Source of the DNA: Paralactobacillus_A sp963926925
Lineage (GTDB): Bacteria > Bacillota > Bacilli > Lactobacillales > Lactobacillaceae
Length of the DNA stretch: 27,485 bases
Assembly: GCA_963926925.1 (NCBI GenBank)
Contig: CAWUZD010000028.1
Span: 1-27,485, forward strand
Reading direction: 5' to 3'
In this document: piece after piece, positions 1-8,589 of the stretch
Position numbering within the stretch: the first letter of the stretch is position 1
How the letters are laid out: each line of letters opens with the position of its first letter
Made by a program: the position numbers and the translations under genes
The notes under the pieces: model-generated
Databases searched by the model: none
What the model saw: only the letters and a program-made list of their open reading frames with translations
Told to the model about the DNA's origin: nothing

Positions 1-1377
1 AGTTATGTTGATACGCAATGGGTAGTTAATGCTTATACAATTACTTATGCAGTCGCAACTTTAATAGTTGCTAAGTTAGGTGATTTATATGGTAAAAAAT
101 TATTCTTCTTAATTTCATTAGCTATTTTTACATTAGGATCACTATTTTGTTCATTAGCACCAAATGATTTAATTTTGAATTTATCACGTGGTTTCGAAGG
201 TATTGGTGGTTCTGGCGTTTTGGGATTATCAATGGCGTTGATTGGTGATAACTACAGTGGTAAACAACGGGCCTTTATTCTCGGAATATGGGGCGGTATC
301 GTTGGCTTTGGGACTTCAATTGGACCATTAGTTGGCGGATTCTTAGTCCAGTACTTTAGTTGGCGTTCAATTTTCGTAATTAATGTGCCATTAGGAATTA
401 TTGCTGTTATTATCGGTATTAAATATATTACTGAAAAACGTCATGAAGTTGACCGGCACGTTGATATCCTTGGAATGATTATGAGTACTGTCATGGTCTT
501 TTGCATTATTTGGGGATTATTAAATAAGGAAAATAATGCTAGTTTTACATGGACTAATTTACATGTCATGGGATGGCTAATTGCTGGAATTATCTTATTA
601 GTGGCTTTTGTGTTGTGGGAATTATGGCAAAAACATCCAATGATGGATTTAACATTCTTTTTACGACCAACCTTTATTGGTGCTAATTTGGCTGGCTTTA
701 CTATTTCAATGGGATTGTTTGCGTTCTTTACTTATTTAACAATTCTTATGCAAGATTATATGGGATATTCACCACTTGAAGTTGGTTTACAACGATTAAT
801 TATCAGTCTTTTCCCATTAATTTTAGGCGCTTTTGTTGGTAAATTAATTGGTAAAATTGGTACCGGAATAGTAACGAGTGCCGCTTTATTACTAACGGGA
901 ATTGGCGCTGCTTTGATGTTATGGATGCTTGGTTACCATACGACCTGGACCGTATTAATTCCTGCTTTTATCTTTATGGGATTAGGTAATGCCGGCATTA
1001 ATCCTGGTGTTTCTAATGCAGCATTATTGAACATTAAACCACAGGAAATGGGGATGGCCTCTGGTATTAATAATGTGTTCCGGCAATTAGGTAATTGTTT
1101 TGGTATTGTATGCTTAGGTTTAATTGTTAATAACAGTTACAAGAACTCTTTATATCATGAATTAGGTAATACTAATTTATATCATCATTTAGTTGCCGCT
1201 GGTCCATTTTCAGGCATGGATATTGCCAATGCATTGCATAATAATCATTTAACAGTAGTTATTCGACATGCTTATTATAATGGCATGCATCACTTATTAA
1301 TTTTTACAACAATTTTATTTGTAGTTACTGCGATTCTTACGTTTATTTTAATTAGACCAAATTATCATAAGAATTAA
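1..1377 (+). CDS. DHA2-family multidrug/proton antiporter of the major facilitator superfamily (5' end outside window)
   Basis: The frame is open from base 1, so the N-terminus lies outside the window; a TTG at 175 is only an internal codon. The visible 458 codons start in an early membrane segment (QWVVNAYTITYAVATLIVAKLGD) and carry the MFS motif A-like GDLYGKK loop, the RGFEGIGGSG segment, and an antiporter motif-C-like stretch with GPLVGG followed by WRSIFVINVPLG. This combination is typical of the 14-TM EmrB/QacA (DHA2) drug exporters, which use proton motive force to expel hydrophobic compounds. Many hydrophobic helices follow, and the protein ends in a short basic tail (RPNYHKN). The substrate cannot be read from the sequence. 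The gene converges on the antiporter at 1422-3254 across a shared terminator. Family is confident; specific function is not. Confidence 0.9.
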   Translation, partial: SYVDTQWVVNAYTITYAVATLIVAKLGDLYGKKLFFLISLAIFTLGSLFCSLAPNDLILNLSRGFEGIGGSGVLGLSMALIGDNYSGKQRAFILGIWGGIVGFGTSIGPLVGGFLVQYFSWRSIFVINVPLGIIAVIIGIKYITEKRHEVDRHVDILGMIMSTVMVFCIIWGLLNKENNASFTWTNLHVMGWLIAGIILLVAFVLWELWQKHPMMDLTFFLRPTFIGANLAGFTISMGLFAFFTYLTILMQDYMGYSPLEVGLQRLIISLFPLILGAFVGKLIGKIGTGIVTSAALLLTGIGAALMLWMLGYHTTWTVLIPAFIFMGLGNAGINPGVSNAALLNIKPQEMGMASGINNVFRQLGNCFGIVCLGLIVNNSYKNSLYHELGNTNLYHHLVAAGPFSGMDIANALHNNHLTVVIRHAYYNGMHHLLIFTTILFVVTAILTFILIRPNYHKN

Positions 1378-1383
1378 TATAAA

Positions 1384-1421
1384 AAATAAGCAGGTTTGTT
1401 AAAATAAACCTGCTTATTTTT
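1384..1421. terminator. Bidirectional intrinsic terminator between convergent genes
   Basis: A 14-bp perfect inverted repeat (1384-1397 with 1406-1419, 8-nt loop) has a T run on the plus side and an A run on the minus side. It can therefore end both the DHA2 transporter and the convergent CPA2 antiporter transcripts. Confidence 0.9.
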
Positions 1422-3254
1422 TTAGTTATGAATTTCGTAAGTACGTCGCATTTGCGGAATAATATCTTTTGGTCCAATAAAGACGATGTGGTCACCAAGG
1501 TGAATTTGCGTATCACCGTGTGGCAAAATAATGTGACCATTATGGTAAATTTGCACAATAGTAATTTGATCAATTAATGGCAAATTCTTAACTTCTTTGC
1601 CAGTGAAGCGCCGATTATTAACAGTAATTTCAAATAAGCCATCAACAGTATCCGTTAAGATGCTCAATGTAGCTGGTGTTTCAATTAAACTTCTTAATAA
1701 ACTAATGTTAGCTTCATAAGTGTTATAAATTTCAACCCCCTGCGCAGCAAGATCGTCATATTGATGGTTAGCAACATTCTTCGTTTCAAAGCGTGCAATA
1801 ATCCGCGGAACATGCGCATCAAGGGCCATTTGTGCTAATTGATAGTTTTCATCATGATTGAAATAACCTAAAACAACAATGTCAGCATCAAAGACATGAT
1901 TTTTATTAATTGTTGCTGAAGTTAAATCAGGTAATAGACTAACGTTGGCCCGTGATTGGTAGGTATCATAGTGGGCAGCTCGGTCTGTAAAGAGGTGGGT
2001 TTCGTATAATCCCTTTGATAATTGCTGTGCGATAGGCACGGTAACTGGATTAGCACCAATGAAGTGGACCACGGTCTTAATCATATCTTCTTTTTCATTA
2101 ACGTATAACCGATTAAATAAAATTGGTGAAATAATACATGTTAAGACAGCAGCTAATGTGAATGCGCCAGATTGAGTAGCGGTAATCACATTTAATTGCC
2201 GGCCAACTGTTAATACGGGAATTACTAAAGTAATTGTTGTTGTAGCTAAAAACATTCCAGCTACTGAATTAATTATTTTGAAACGTAATCTCAAGATTGG
2301 AATTACAGCAATTTTGGCTAAAATTAAACCAACTAAGAATAAAGGAATTAATACTAATGCTTTTTGGTCAGTTAATAATGTCTTAAGGTCTAACTTGGCA
2401 CCAGTCATAATGAAGAAAATAGGAATGAAGAATCCATAACCGACGGAAGTTAACTTATCAAGTGTTTCTTCTTTAGGTTGTAATAACTTCATTACAATAC
2501 CGGCTAAGAAAGCACCAAGAATATTTTCAGCGCCAACATGTTCAGCCACGGCAACCAAAGTAATAACTAAGAAGAAGGCTAAGCGAATATCAAGTTGGGT
2601 AGTTGATTTGTTGATTTTATCGAACAAATGATAAATACTCCGGAAATTCATTAGGAGAATAATTGCTACTACGAAAATTAATAATATTGGCCATAAATCT
2701 TTAACATTACCGCCCATTAAAGTTGAATAAAGGGTTAATGCCATTAAAGGAATAATTTCACCAAAGGCAGCAATTAAAAGCATGGTTTGTCCGAATGGTT
2801 TGCTTAGTAATTCTTTTTCTTTTAAAGCCGCAATGACAATGCCTAACGCAATTGTGCTAAATAAAATGGTACCTAAGGCAATATTATTAAATAAATGAAG
2901 CTTAGCTAATAACCAACTAAAGAGCGCACTGATAATTAAAATTGAAGCCATTGCTAAACTAGCAATTAATACGGGGGATGTTTGCTTTTTAGCGTTATTA
3001 GTAATCTTAGGTTGTTTTTTAAATAGTGAAAAATCAATTTCCATCCCACTAAGAAAAATTAAAATAATTACGCCAAGTGTGGATAATTGATTTAAAATTT
3101 CAGTAGGATGAACAATATTTAGTAAGCTTTTTCCTAAAATAATACCGGCAATAATTTCGGCAACAGAAGTTGGCACATTAACAATTTTTAAGCGTGCCAT
3201 TAATAACGGAATAATTAAAGCAGCTAATAAAACGACTAATAGTGAAGACATCAT
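1422..3254 (-). CDS. CPA2-family cation/proton antiporter with C-terminal RCK-like (TrkA-N/TrkA-C) tail
   Basis: A 610-aa membrane protein. Residues about 1-385 are a Kef/Nap-type exchanger domain with around 12 hydrophobic helices, including a GIILGKSLL-type first repeat and GAFLAGIVMKLL. Residues about 390-500 resemble a TrkA-N (RCK-N) domain, and about 525-605 a complete TrkA-C domain ending in HLGDHIVFIGPKDII. The family exchanges K+ or Na+ for H+ at the membrane; RCK domains usually gate it through nucleotide or c-di-AMP. Two oddities are visible. The RCK-N start reads HFIGANPVTVPIA instead of a GxGxxG nucleotide loop. The helix where many CPA2 members have DD or QD reads AAFGEIIPL. The ATG at 3254 has an AAGGAG site about 10 nt upstream. 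Only 45 bp separate it from the divergent gene at 3300. Confidence 0.88.
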   Translation of the reverse strand: MMSSLLVVLLAALIIPLLMARLKIVNVPTSVAEIIAGIILGKSLLNIVHPTEILNQLSTLGVIILIFLSGMEIDFSLFKKQPKITNNAKKQTSPVLIASLAMASILIISALFSWLLAKLHLFNNIALGTILFSTIALGIVIAALKEKELLSKPFGQTMLLIAAFGEIIPLMALTLYSTLMGGNVKDLWPILLIFVVAIILLMNFRSIYHLFDKINKSTTQLDIRLAFFLVITLVAVAEHVGAENILGAFLAGIVMKLLQPKEETLDKLTSVGYGFFIPIFFIMTGAKLDLKTLLTDQKALVLIPLFLVGLILAKIAVIPILRLRFKIINSVAGMFLATTTITLVIPVLTVGRQLNVITATQSGAFTLAAVLTCIISPILFNRLYVNEKEDMIKTVVHFIGANPVTVPIAQQLSKGLYETHLFTDRAAHYDTYQSRANVSLLPDLTSATINKNHVFDADIVVLGYFNHDENYQLAQMALDAHVPRIIARFETKNVANHQYDDLAAQGVEIYNTYEANISLLRSLIETPATLSILTDTVDGLFEITVNNRRFTGKEVKNLPLIDQITIVQIYHNGHIILPHGDTQIHLGDHIVFIGPKDIIPQMRRTYEIHN

Positions 3255-3299
3255 AGTATTAAATCTCCTTATTATTCTTAAAATTAAGTAGGTGATGGA

Positions 3300-3923
3300 A
3301 TGTTAAAAAAACATCTTTTTATTTTACAACATGATACCATGAACACGGCTGGTATAATTACTGATTGGATTAATCAGCATGACGAACAATTTACATTAAC
3401 AACCTTACGTTTAGATCAAGGTGTTAATATTACTCCCCTTGATCCTAATACCATTGATGGGTTAATCATTCTTGATAGTGCTGCTAGTGTGAATGACAAC
3501 GCTGATTGGAATGCCGCTGAACGTATTTTGATTCGGACTTGTGACAAACGGCACGTTCCTGTTTTAGGAATTGGTTTTGGTTCATGTCAAATTGCGCGAG
3601 CATTTAGTGCCGCTGTTAATCCAATTACACCAGTTAATGTATGGCGTGAAGTTATCGCAACGAATAATCATCAACAATACCAAGTATGGCAAAATAACCA
3701 TGAAATTTGGTATATGCCAGCTGGTGCACAAGCATTGTTTGTTGATGATTACCAACAACCACAAGCATTTGTATTACATGACCAATTAGTTGGTTTACAA
3801 ATGCATTTAGAGGTTACTGAAGATATTTTACAACAAATGCATGCTCCACAACCATCAAATGTATCTGTACTGACACAAAATCAGCAATATTTATTACAAT
3901 TATTAACAAAGTTATTTATATAA
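3300..3923 (+). CDS. Class-I glutamine amidotransferase-like protein lacking the nucleophile cysteine
   Basis: A 207-aa protein with the overall GATase1 (flavodoxin-like) layout. It has an N-terminal strand, then IDGLIILDSAASVND (about 52-66) where family members usually have GGPMSVxD. The nucleophile-elbow region is VLGIGFGSCQIARAF (88-102), and GLQMHLEVTED (165-175) corresponds to GLQFHPEVT. The elbow Cys is Gly92; a Cys occurs four residues later (C96), which is not the nucleophile position. His169 and Glu171 of the triad are kept. Amidotransferase activity therefore looks lost. An AGGTGATGG stretch precedes the ATG. The gene is first in an operon with the GH65-like gene (17 nt downstream) and EIIA. 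Fold assignment is good; the biological role is unknown. Confidence 0.75.
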   Translation: MLKKHLFILQHDTMNTAGIITDWINQHDEQFTLTTLRLDQGVNITPLDPNTIDGLIILDSAASVNDNADWNAAERILIRTCDKRHVPVLGIGFGSCQIARAFSAAVNPITPVNVWREVIATNNHQQYQVWQNNHEIWYMPAGAQALFVDDYQQPQAFVLHDQLVGLQMHLEVTEDILQQMHAPQPSNVSVLTQNQQYLLQLLTKLFI

Positions 3924-3940
3924 ATCGGGGAAATTACAAA

Positions 3941-5905
3941 ATGAAGACAGTAACTGTTACAACAATGCCGATTCAATTTGTATTGACGGCTAATAATGCG
4001 GGTACAATTTCAGTACCTATTGCTTTTGATGATGATATTGATACCGTCATTAATAATTTAATTGCTGCTTTAAAGCCATTACGCAGCGATGTTATTATTT
4101 TAGAAAATCCATCACGTTCACATTTTAGTGATACCGTTGTTAAAATTCATGGTAAAAATGTTGATTTAGGAATTATTATTACCGCTCGGTTACATGTGCC
4201 TGTAATTAATGCGCGTTCAACTGTTGATCATTCATTAGATGAAGCACGGTTAGCTCGTATTGATGATGATAAGTGGCATATTAATCATTATTATGACCAA
4301 ACCGATAGTAATGTTAACATTGATGAATTAAGCAATGGATTAATTAAAATTGCTAATAATAGCATTTATTTAACTAGTGAAAAATTTAATCATTGGCAAA
4401 AAATTATTGATGTGTCAGCATTGACTATTAATGTTGATGGAATGAATTTTGACAGTAAGCAATGGCATGATTGTTACATTGATTTGAATATGCAAAATGG
4501 TCTTTTAACCACACAATATATTAATGAAGACGATGATGACCATCATTTTCAAGTGAAAGTTACTAGATTAATTGATAATCATACTGTGATGCTTCATTAT
4601 GAATTAACACCGCTTGATTTTGATGGTGTCATTAATGTTACTAATCAATTTAGTGCTGATGGTGAATTTAGTGTTAATGATAATGTCATTAATTATGCTA
4701 ATCATGATACTACGGTAACGATGCAATTAGTTACTGATAGCGATTATCAAATTAAGAGTGATAATCATTGCGCTGTCCAAACATTAACTATTAATGGCCA
4801 ACAAGCACAAACTTATGGATTTGATCAAATTATTACAATTAATGATGATCCAAGTAATGAAACCTTTGAAATGGGTAAAAACAATAATATTGCTTATTGG
4901 CAAAAAGTATGGCAACATGATTTACAAATTACTGGTGAATTGCATACTCAAAAGGATCTTCATTATGCAATTTTTAAATTACAAATGATGAATCATGTTG
5001 ATCAACAACAATTAACCCATGAACAAGCCTTAACAGTAATGCCATTTTATAACCAATATGCACCACAACGGGCGCAATCATTGTTGCAAACACAACAACA
5101 ATTTATTGATCAAATGACAATTACTGATGCTTTAGCACTTGCTTATGCTGCTAATGATTATTGGCAAACAACTCATGACCAAATGTTTTTAACTACAATT
5201 GGTTTGCCATTAATTTTACAAGTTGCGCAAAAGTGTTTAGCAGTTAAGATTGATGTTAATGATGCTTTTTTATACCACTATCTTGTTAAAGTTATTAGTA
5301 ATTTTTATGATGAATATGAAAATGAATATCAAAATGTAGCACAACAGTTGCAATTTACTGACCAAAATTGGCAACAATTGCAACAACATCAACCAACTGT
5401 TGCCGTTGATATGCTTTCCCAATTAGCACCTCAAGAAGCATTATTATTGTTGTGGGTATTATCAGATCAAATGACATTTAAAGCAGACTTGTCATTAGTA
5501 ATTGATAACTATTGGCAAAATGTTGCTGAAGTGCATAGTTTAGATCAAGTTCTATATGCGGCTTTGACAGTTAATACTGAAGCATCATGGTCATTATGGC
5601 AACAAGCATTAACTAACGATGATAGTTTAGCTGCTGCAGCTGTATTAGTAGCAACAGTACCACGTTTGTATGCTGGTATTGATGCTAAAAATACCGTAAC
5701 AATTACACCGCATTTACCACAAACATGGGATAAAATTAGTGGTAAGTTAATGCGTTTGGGCAAAGATTATCAATATGTGATTACACATTACCAAATTCAA
5801 TTACAAACTAGTTATGATGCAAACGTGGTAATTGACAATCAAGATTATTTGGTAACACCTCAAGCACCACTAATTGTGGATTATGCTAAGGATCCATATC
5901 GTTAA
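3941..5905 (+). CDS. GH65-like (maltose/trehalose phosphorylase fold) protein with deleted catalytic segment, probable pseudoenzyme
   Basis: A 654-aa protein. Residues 1-105 are not recognised. From about 110 it follows the GH65 disaccharide phosphorylase plan. KWHINHYYD at 111-119 and DLNMQNGLLTTQY at 181-193 belong to the N-terminal beta-sandwich. YWQKVWQHDLQITGE at 319-333 is the linker helix. VMPFYNQYAPQRAQSLLQ (366-383), AYAANDYWQTTHDQMFL (401-417) and LPLILQVAQK (422-431) are the (alpha/alpha)6 barrel. ITPHLPQTWDKISGKL at 588-603 is the C-terminal sheet. Active members are usually about 750 aa or longer. Here the substrate-loop block before the TTHD helix and the GPxEYxxN block carrying the general-acid Glu, expected after VAQK, are missing: the sequence goes directly to DAFLYHYLVKV. 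Phosphorolysis is unlikely. It is co-transcribed with the GATase-like gene and EIIA. The fold call rests on motif order by eye. Confidence 0.7.
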   Translation: MKTVTVTTMPIQFVLTANNAGTISVPIAFDDDIDTVINNLIAALKPLRSDVIILENPSRSHFSDTVVKIHGKNVDLGIIITARLHVPVINARSTVDHSLDEARLARIDDDKWHINHYYDQTDSNVNIDELSNGLIKIANNSIYLTSEKFNHWQKIIDVSALTINVDGMNFDSKQWHDCYIDLNMQNGLLTTQYINEDDDDHHFQVKVTRLIDNHTVMLHYELTPLDFDGVINVTNQFSADGEFSVNDNVINYANHDTTVTMQLVTDSDYQIKSDNHCAVQTLTINGQQAQTYGFDQIITINDDPSNETFEMGKNNNIAYWQKVWQHDLQITGELHTQKDLHYAIFKLQMMNHVDQQQLTHEQALTVMPFYNQYAPQRAQSLLQTQQQFIDQMTITDALALAYAANDYWQTTHDQMFLTTIGLPLILQVAQKCLAVKIDVNDAFLYHYLVKVISNFYDEYENEYQNVAQQLQFTDQNWQQLQQHQPTVAVDMLSQLAPQEALLLLWVLSDQMTFKADLSLVIDNYWQNVAEVHSLDQVLYAALTVNTEASWSLWQQALTNDDSLAAAAVLVATVPRLYAGIDAKNTVTITPHLPQTWDKISGKLMRLGKDYQYVITHYQIQLQTSYDANVVIDNQDYLVTPQAPLIVDYAKDPYR

Positions 5906-5941
5906 TAAAGTGATGTTGCGTTATTTAAGGAGGAGTTAACA

Positions 5942-6448
5942 ATGGCAATGTTTAAATGGTTTTATGAGCATACTAAGGAATTAGATGATAATAATATTTA
6001 TGCACCAGTTGATGGTACTTTAAAAAATATTGATCAAGCAAGTGATCCGGTTTTTGCTGCTAAAGTAATGGGAGAAGGCTTTATTATTGAACCGGATGAT
6101 GGCAAGGTCTATGCACCTGTTAGTGGGGTAGTAACTGATATTGCATGTACTAAACATGCTATTACTATTAAGATGTTAAATGGTTTAGATATTTTGGTAC
6201 ACATGGGTGTTAATACAGTTACTTTGAAAGGTGAACCATTTACAATCGAAGTAAATCCTGAGGAAATGGTTAAAGGTGGCCAAGCAATTGCGGAAATGGA
6301 TCTTGATGCCATCAAATCAGCCGGCTTAGATGATACCGTAATTGTAGTAGTTACTAATAGTGAAACTAATTTAGCAAAATTAAATATTGATAATAAAGGA
6401 TTAGTTCAAGCTGGTAATATTATTGGCAGTGTTGAAGCTAAGAAATAA
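5942..6448 (+). CDS. PTS glucose-family EIIA domain protein, stand-alone
   Basis: A 168-aa single-domain EIIA(Glc)/Crr-type protein. The lipoyl-like beta-sandwich motifs are present: APVDGTL (21-27), FAAKVMGEGFII (38-49), VYAPVSGVV (57-65), and the active-site region TKHAITIKMLNGLDILVHMGVNTV (70-93). His87 is the expected phosphorylated residue and His72 its partner. It should accept phosphate from HPr and pass it to an EIIB domain, or act as a regulator. No EIIBC is in the window, so its membrane partner is elsewhere. A strong AAGGAGGAG site (5927-5935) precedes the ATG. It is the last gene of the 3300-6448 operon. The EIIA itself looks intact, unlike its two operon partners. Confidence 0.93.
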   Translation: MAMFKWFYEHTKELDDNNIYAPVDGTLKNIDQASDPVFAAKVMGEGFIIEPDDGKVYAPVSGVVTDIACTKHAITIKMLNGLDILVHMGVNTVTLKGEPFTIEVNPEEMVKGGQAIAEMDLDAIKSAGLDDTVIVVVTNSETNLAKLNIDNKGLVQAGNIIGSVEAKK

Positions 6449-6487
6449 AAAAATCGTCGTAAGGTAATTACCTTATGACGATTTTTT
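6449..6487. terminator. Bidirectional intrinsic terminator
   Basis: A 19-nt inverted repeat (6449-6467 with 6468-6486) has one imperfect G/T position. It is flanked by A and T runs, so it serves both the EIIA operon (plus) and coaBC (minus). Confidence 0.9.
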
Positions 6488-6490
6488 GTT

Positions 6491-7678
6491 TTAAATTTCA
6501 TGACTAATAATTTTTAAGATTTGTTGCGCAATTGCTAATTTACTATTTAATGGTAACTCTTGCGGTGCTTGATGCGGTCGTAAAATAGTAACCTGATTAT
6601 TGTCGCTATTAAAGCCAATTTTAGTATCACTAATGTTATTAGCAACAATCATATCAACTTTTTTTTGTTGTAGTTTGGTTTGCGCATTAGCCAAAAGATT
6701 TTGTGATTCAGCTGCAAACCCAACTACATATTGATGAGTTTTATGAGCACCTAAAGATGCTAAGATGTCAGGATTAGGAACTAAGTGTAAAGTTAATTCA
6801 TTATTATTAACTTTTTTAATTTTTTGTGAGGCAACATTAGCAACATGATAATCAGCAACGGCAGCAGCCATAATGACAATGTCGCTGTTGGCAAAATTGT
6901 TTTGCATGGCTTGTTGCATACTTTTAGCATCACTAACTTTAATTAGATTAACATGTGCTGGTGTTGGTAAATTAGCAGTTGATACTAAAGTAACATTAGC
7001 GCCCATTTGTTGGGCCGCTGTGGCTAAGGCGTAACCCATTTTTCCAGAAGAACGATTAGTAATATAACGTACTGGATCAATTGGCTCACGCGTGCCGCCA
7101 GCTGAGATTAACACATTTTTATTAATAAGTGGCAAATTATTATCATGTTCATTTTGAATAGTGTTAATAATATCACTTGGTTCAGGCATACGGCCCTTGC
7201 CGTTATAACCTTCAGCCAAAAAGCCAGTTGCTGGTTCAATAATGTGAATACCATCATTTTTTAAAGTTGCTAAGTTTCGCTGGGTAGCAGGGTTATTCCA
7301 CATATGCACATTCATTGCAGGTACAACATATTTGGTTGCACTAGTAGCTAATAGTGTAGTAGTTGCAAAATCATCCGCTATCCCATGAGCCATTTTGGCA
7401 ATTATATTAGCCGTTGCGGGAGCAACAATGGCGATATCAGTCCAATCAGCTAAATCAATGTGAGCAACTGGCGCATCATCGCTAGTAATTTGTTGCGGAT
7501 AAACAAAATGCTTACTAAGGGTTTGCATAGTAAGCGGTGTAATAAAATCAGTTGCCTTAGTTGTCATGACAACACGAACTTCAGCACCCGATTTTATTAA
7601 TAAACGTGTTAAGATAGCAGCTTTATAAGCGGCAATACTCCCACTAATATATAATGCAATATGTTGATTAGTAAGCAT
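6491..7678 (-). CDS. coaBC: Bifunctional phosphopantothenoylcysteine decarboxylase / phosphopantothenate-cysteine ligase
   Basis: A 395-aa two-domain coenzyme A enzyme. The CoaC half (about 1-180) has the FMN-binding GSIAAYKA (13-20), catalytic His73 in AHIDLADW, the PAMNxxMW motif (120-127), and a substrate clamp GYNGKGRMPEP (157-167). Many homologues have Cys in LACGD at the clamp; here the sequence is LAEGY. The CoaB half (about 185-395) has SAGGTREPIDPVRYITNRSSGK (192-213), AAVADY (271-276) and KIKK (285-288), which fit CTP-dependent ligation of cysteine to 4'-phosphopantothenate. An AAAGGAT site precedes the ATG. It lies 11 nt downstream of the phosphatase gene on the same strand, so the two are probably co-transcribed. 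With coaA at 25586 the window holds two CoA-pathway loci. Confidence 0.95.
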   Translation of the reverse strand: MLTNQHIALYISGSIAAYKAAILTRLLIKSGAEVRVVMTTKATDFITPLTMQTLSKHFVYPQQITSDDAPVAHIDLADWTDIAIVAPATANIIAKMAHGIADDFATTTLLATSATKYVVPAMNVHMWNNPATQRNLATLKNDGIHIIEPATGFLAEGYNGKGRMPEPSDIINTIQNEHDNNLPLINKNVLISAGGTREPIDPVRYITNRSSGKMGYALATAAQQMGANVTLVSTANLPTPAHVNLIKVSDAKSMQQAMQNNFANSDIVIMAAAVADYHVANVASQKIKKVNNNELTLHLVPNPDILASLGAHKTHQYVVGFAAESQNLLANAQTKLQQKKVDMIVANNISDTKIGFNSDNNQVTILRPHQAPQELPLNSKLAIAQQILKIISHEI

Positions 7679-7689
7679 AATTTAATCCT

Positions 7690-8475
7690 TTATATTAAAT
7701 AAATTTCTTTAAGTTGTTTGATTTCATCATCAGTTACTTTAATAAATTTGTGAAGATAAGTAATTGTATCGCCGGCCATGTCATGAATATCATTCATAGC
7801 AGTTTGGTAGTAATCTTCACTAACAGTTAATAAGTAACGAATATTTTTAACTAAAATATCATTATTAGTCTTTTGTTTAACTTGATTTAGTGTAGCAGTA
7901 AGTGATTTTTGCACAACTTGATTAGTTAATAAGTAATCTTGTTTAATTGTTTCTTCAGGTACACCTAAAGCACTTAAGAATAAAATCGCACCAATCCCAG
8001 TCCGGTCCTTACCAGAAGTGCAATGGAAAATCAATGCTTGTTGATTTTGATCATTCATTAATAAATAATCAAAGAATTTCCGGTAAGCTTGATTGGCATC
8101 AGGAAATTTAATCATATTGTGATAAACACTAATCATGTGTTCATAACCGGCATTGTCGTTTTCTAAAATGTCAGTTGTTATTTTAGAAAGAGAAACAGAA
8201 TTTTCTAATTCATCAAATTTTAAAATAGGGTCCCAAAAGTAAGTAACACCATTTAATGAACGATCAGGCTTAGCATTCCGTTCTTCTGAAGAACGAAAAT
8301 CAACATCATACTTGACACCATACTTAGTTAAAAAATTGACATCATTGTCATTTAAATCATGTAATGCACCACTCCGAATGATTTTGTGCATTTTAATTGT
8401 GTGACCATCAGTAGTTTGGTAACCACCTAACTCACGAAAATTATTACCATCAGTAATTGGTAAAAGACGTTGCAT
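7690..8475 (-). CDS. Protein-tyrosine phosphatase of the Y_phosphatase3 (LipA/MptpB-like) family
   Basis: A 261-aa cytosolic protein with no signal peptide. It begins with the family-typical NFRELGGYQTTDG (12-24), continues with VDFRSSEER (58-66), and carries the P-loop HCTSGKDRTG (151-160). Cys152 is the nucleophile and Arg158 the phosphate-binding Arg; the Lys-Asp inside the loop is usual for this subfamily. Members dephosphorylate phosphotyrosine and sometimes phosphoinositides. The physiological substrate is not predictable here. The ATG has a strong AAAAGGAG site. It is the upstream gene of the pair with coaBC and is transcribed divergently from uspA. Confidence 0.93.
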   Translation of the reverse strand: MQRLLPITDGNNFRELGGYQTTDGHTIKMHKIIRSGALHDLNDNDVNFLTKYGVKYDVDFRSSEERNAKPDRSLNGVTYFWDPILKFDELENSVSLSKITTDILENDNAGYEHMISVYHNMIKFPDANQAYRKFFDYLLMNDQNQQALIFHCTSGKDRTGIGAILFLSALGVPEETIKQDYLLTNQVVQKSLTATLNQVKQKTNNDILVKNIRYLLTVSEDYYQTAMNDIHDMAGDTITYLHKFIKVTDDEIKQLKEIYLI

Positions 8476-8506
8476 AATACGTACTCCTTTTTAGTTATTT
8501 ATCCTA

Positions 8507-8535
8507 ATTATAACTGAAAAAATAATAACTTTCTT
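8507..8535 (-). promoter_or_regulatory. Candidate sigma-A promoter for the phosphatase-coaBC pair
   Basis: On the minus strand a perfect TATAAT (8507-8512) lies about 30 nt upstream of the phosphatase ATG. The -35 is poor: the hexamer 17 nt upstream reads AAGAAA. Position and -10 are good. Confidence 0.45.
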
Positions 8536-8562
8536 GTTTGTAGAGTTAGTTTTGTGTACACT
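8534..8562 (+). promoter_or_regulatory. Candidate sigma-A promoter for uspA
   Basis: TTGTTT (8534-8539), a 17-nt spacer and TACACT (8557-8562) put the transcript start near 8569. This rules out the in-frame GTG at 8554 as start and supports the ATG at 8590. It partly overlaps the divergent candidate promoter. Confidence 0.5.
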
Positions 8563-8589
8563 AAAGATAAAGTTAAGGAAGTGTTAAGG

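Noticed and set aside
8554..8589. GTG start giving a 172-aa universal stress protein
   Set aside because: It lies inside the likely -10 region and lacks a Shine-Dalgarno; the ATG at 8590 has one and gives the usual family N-terminus.
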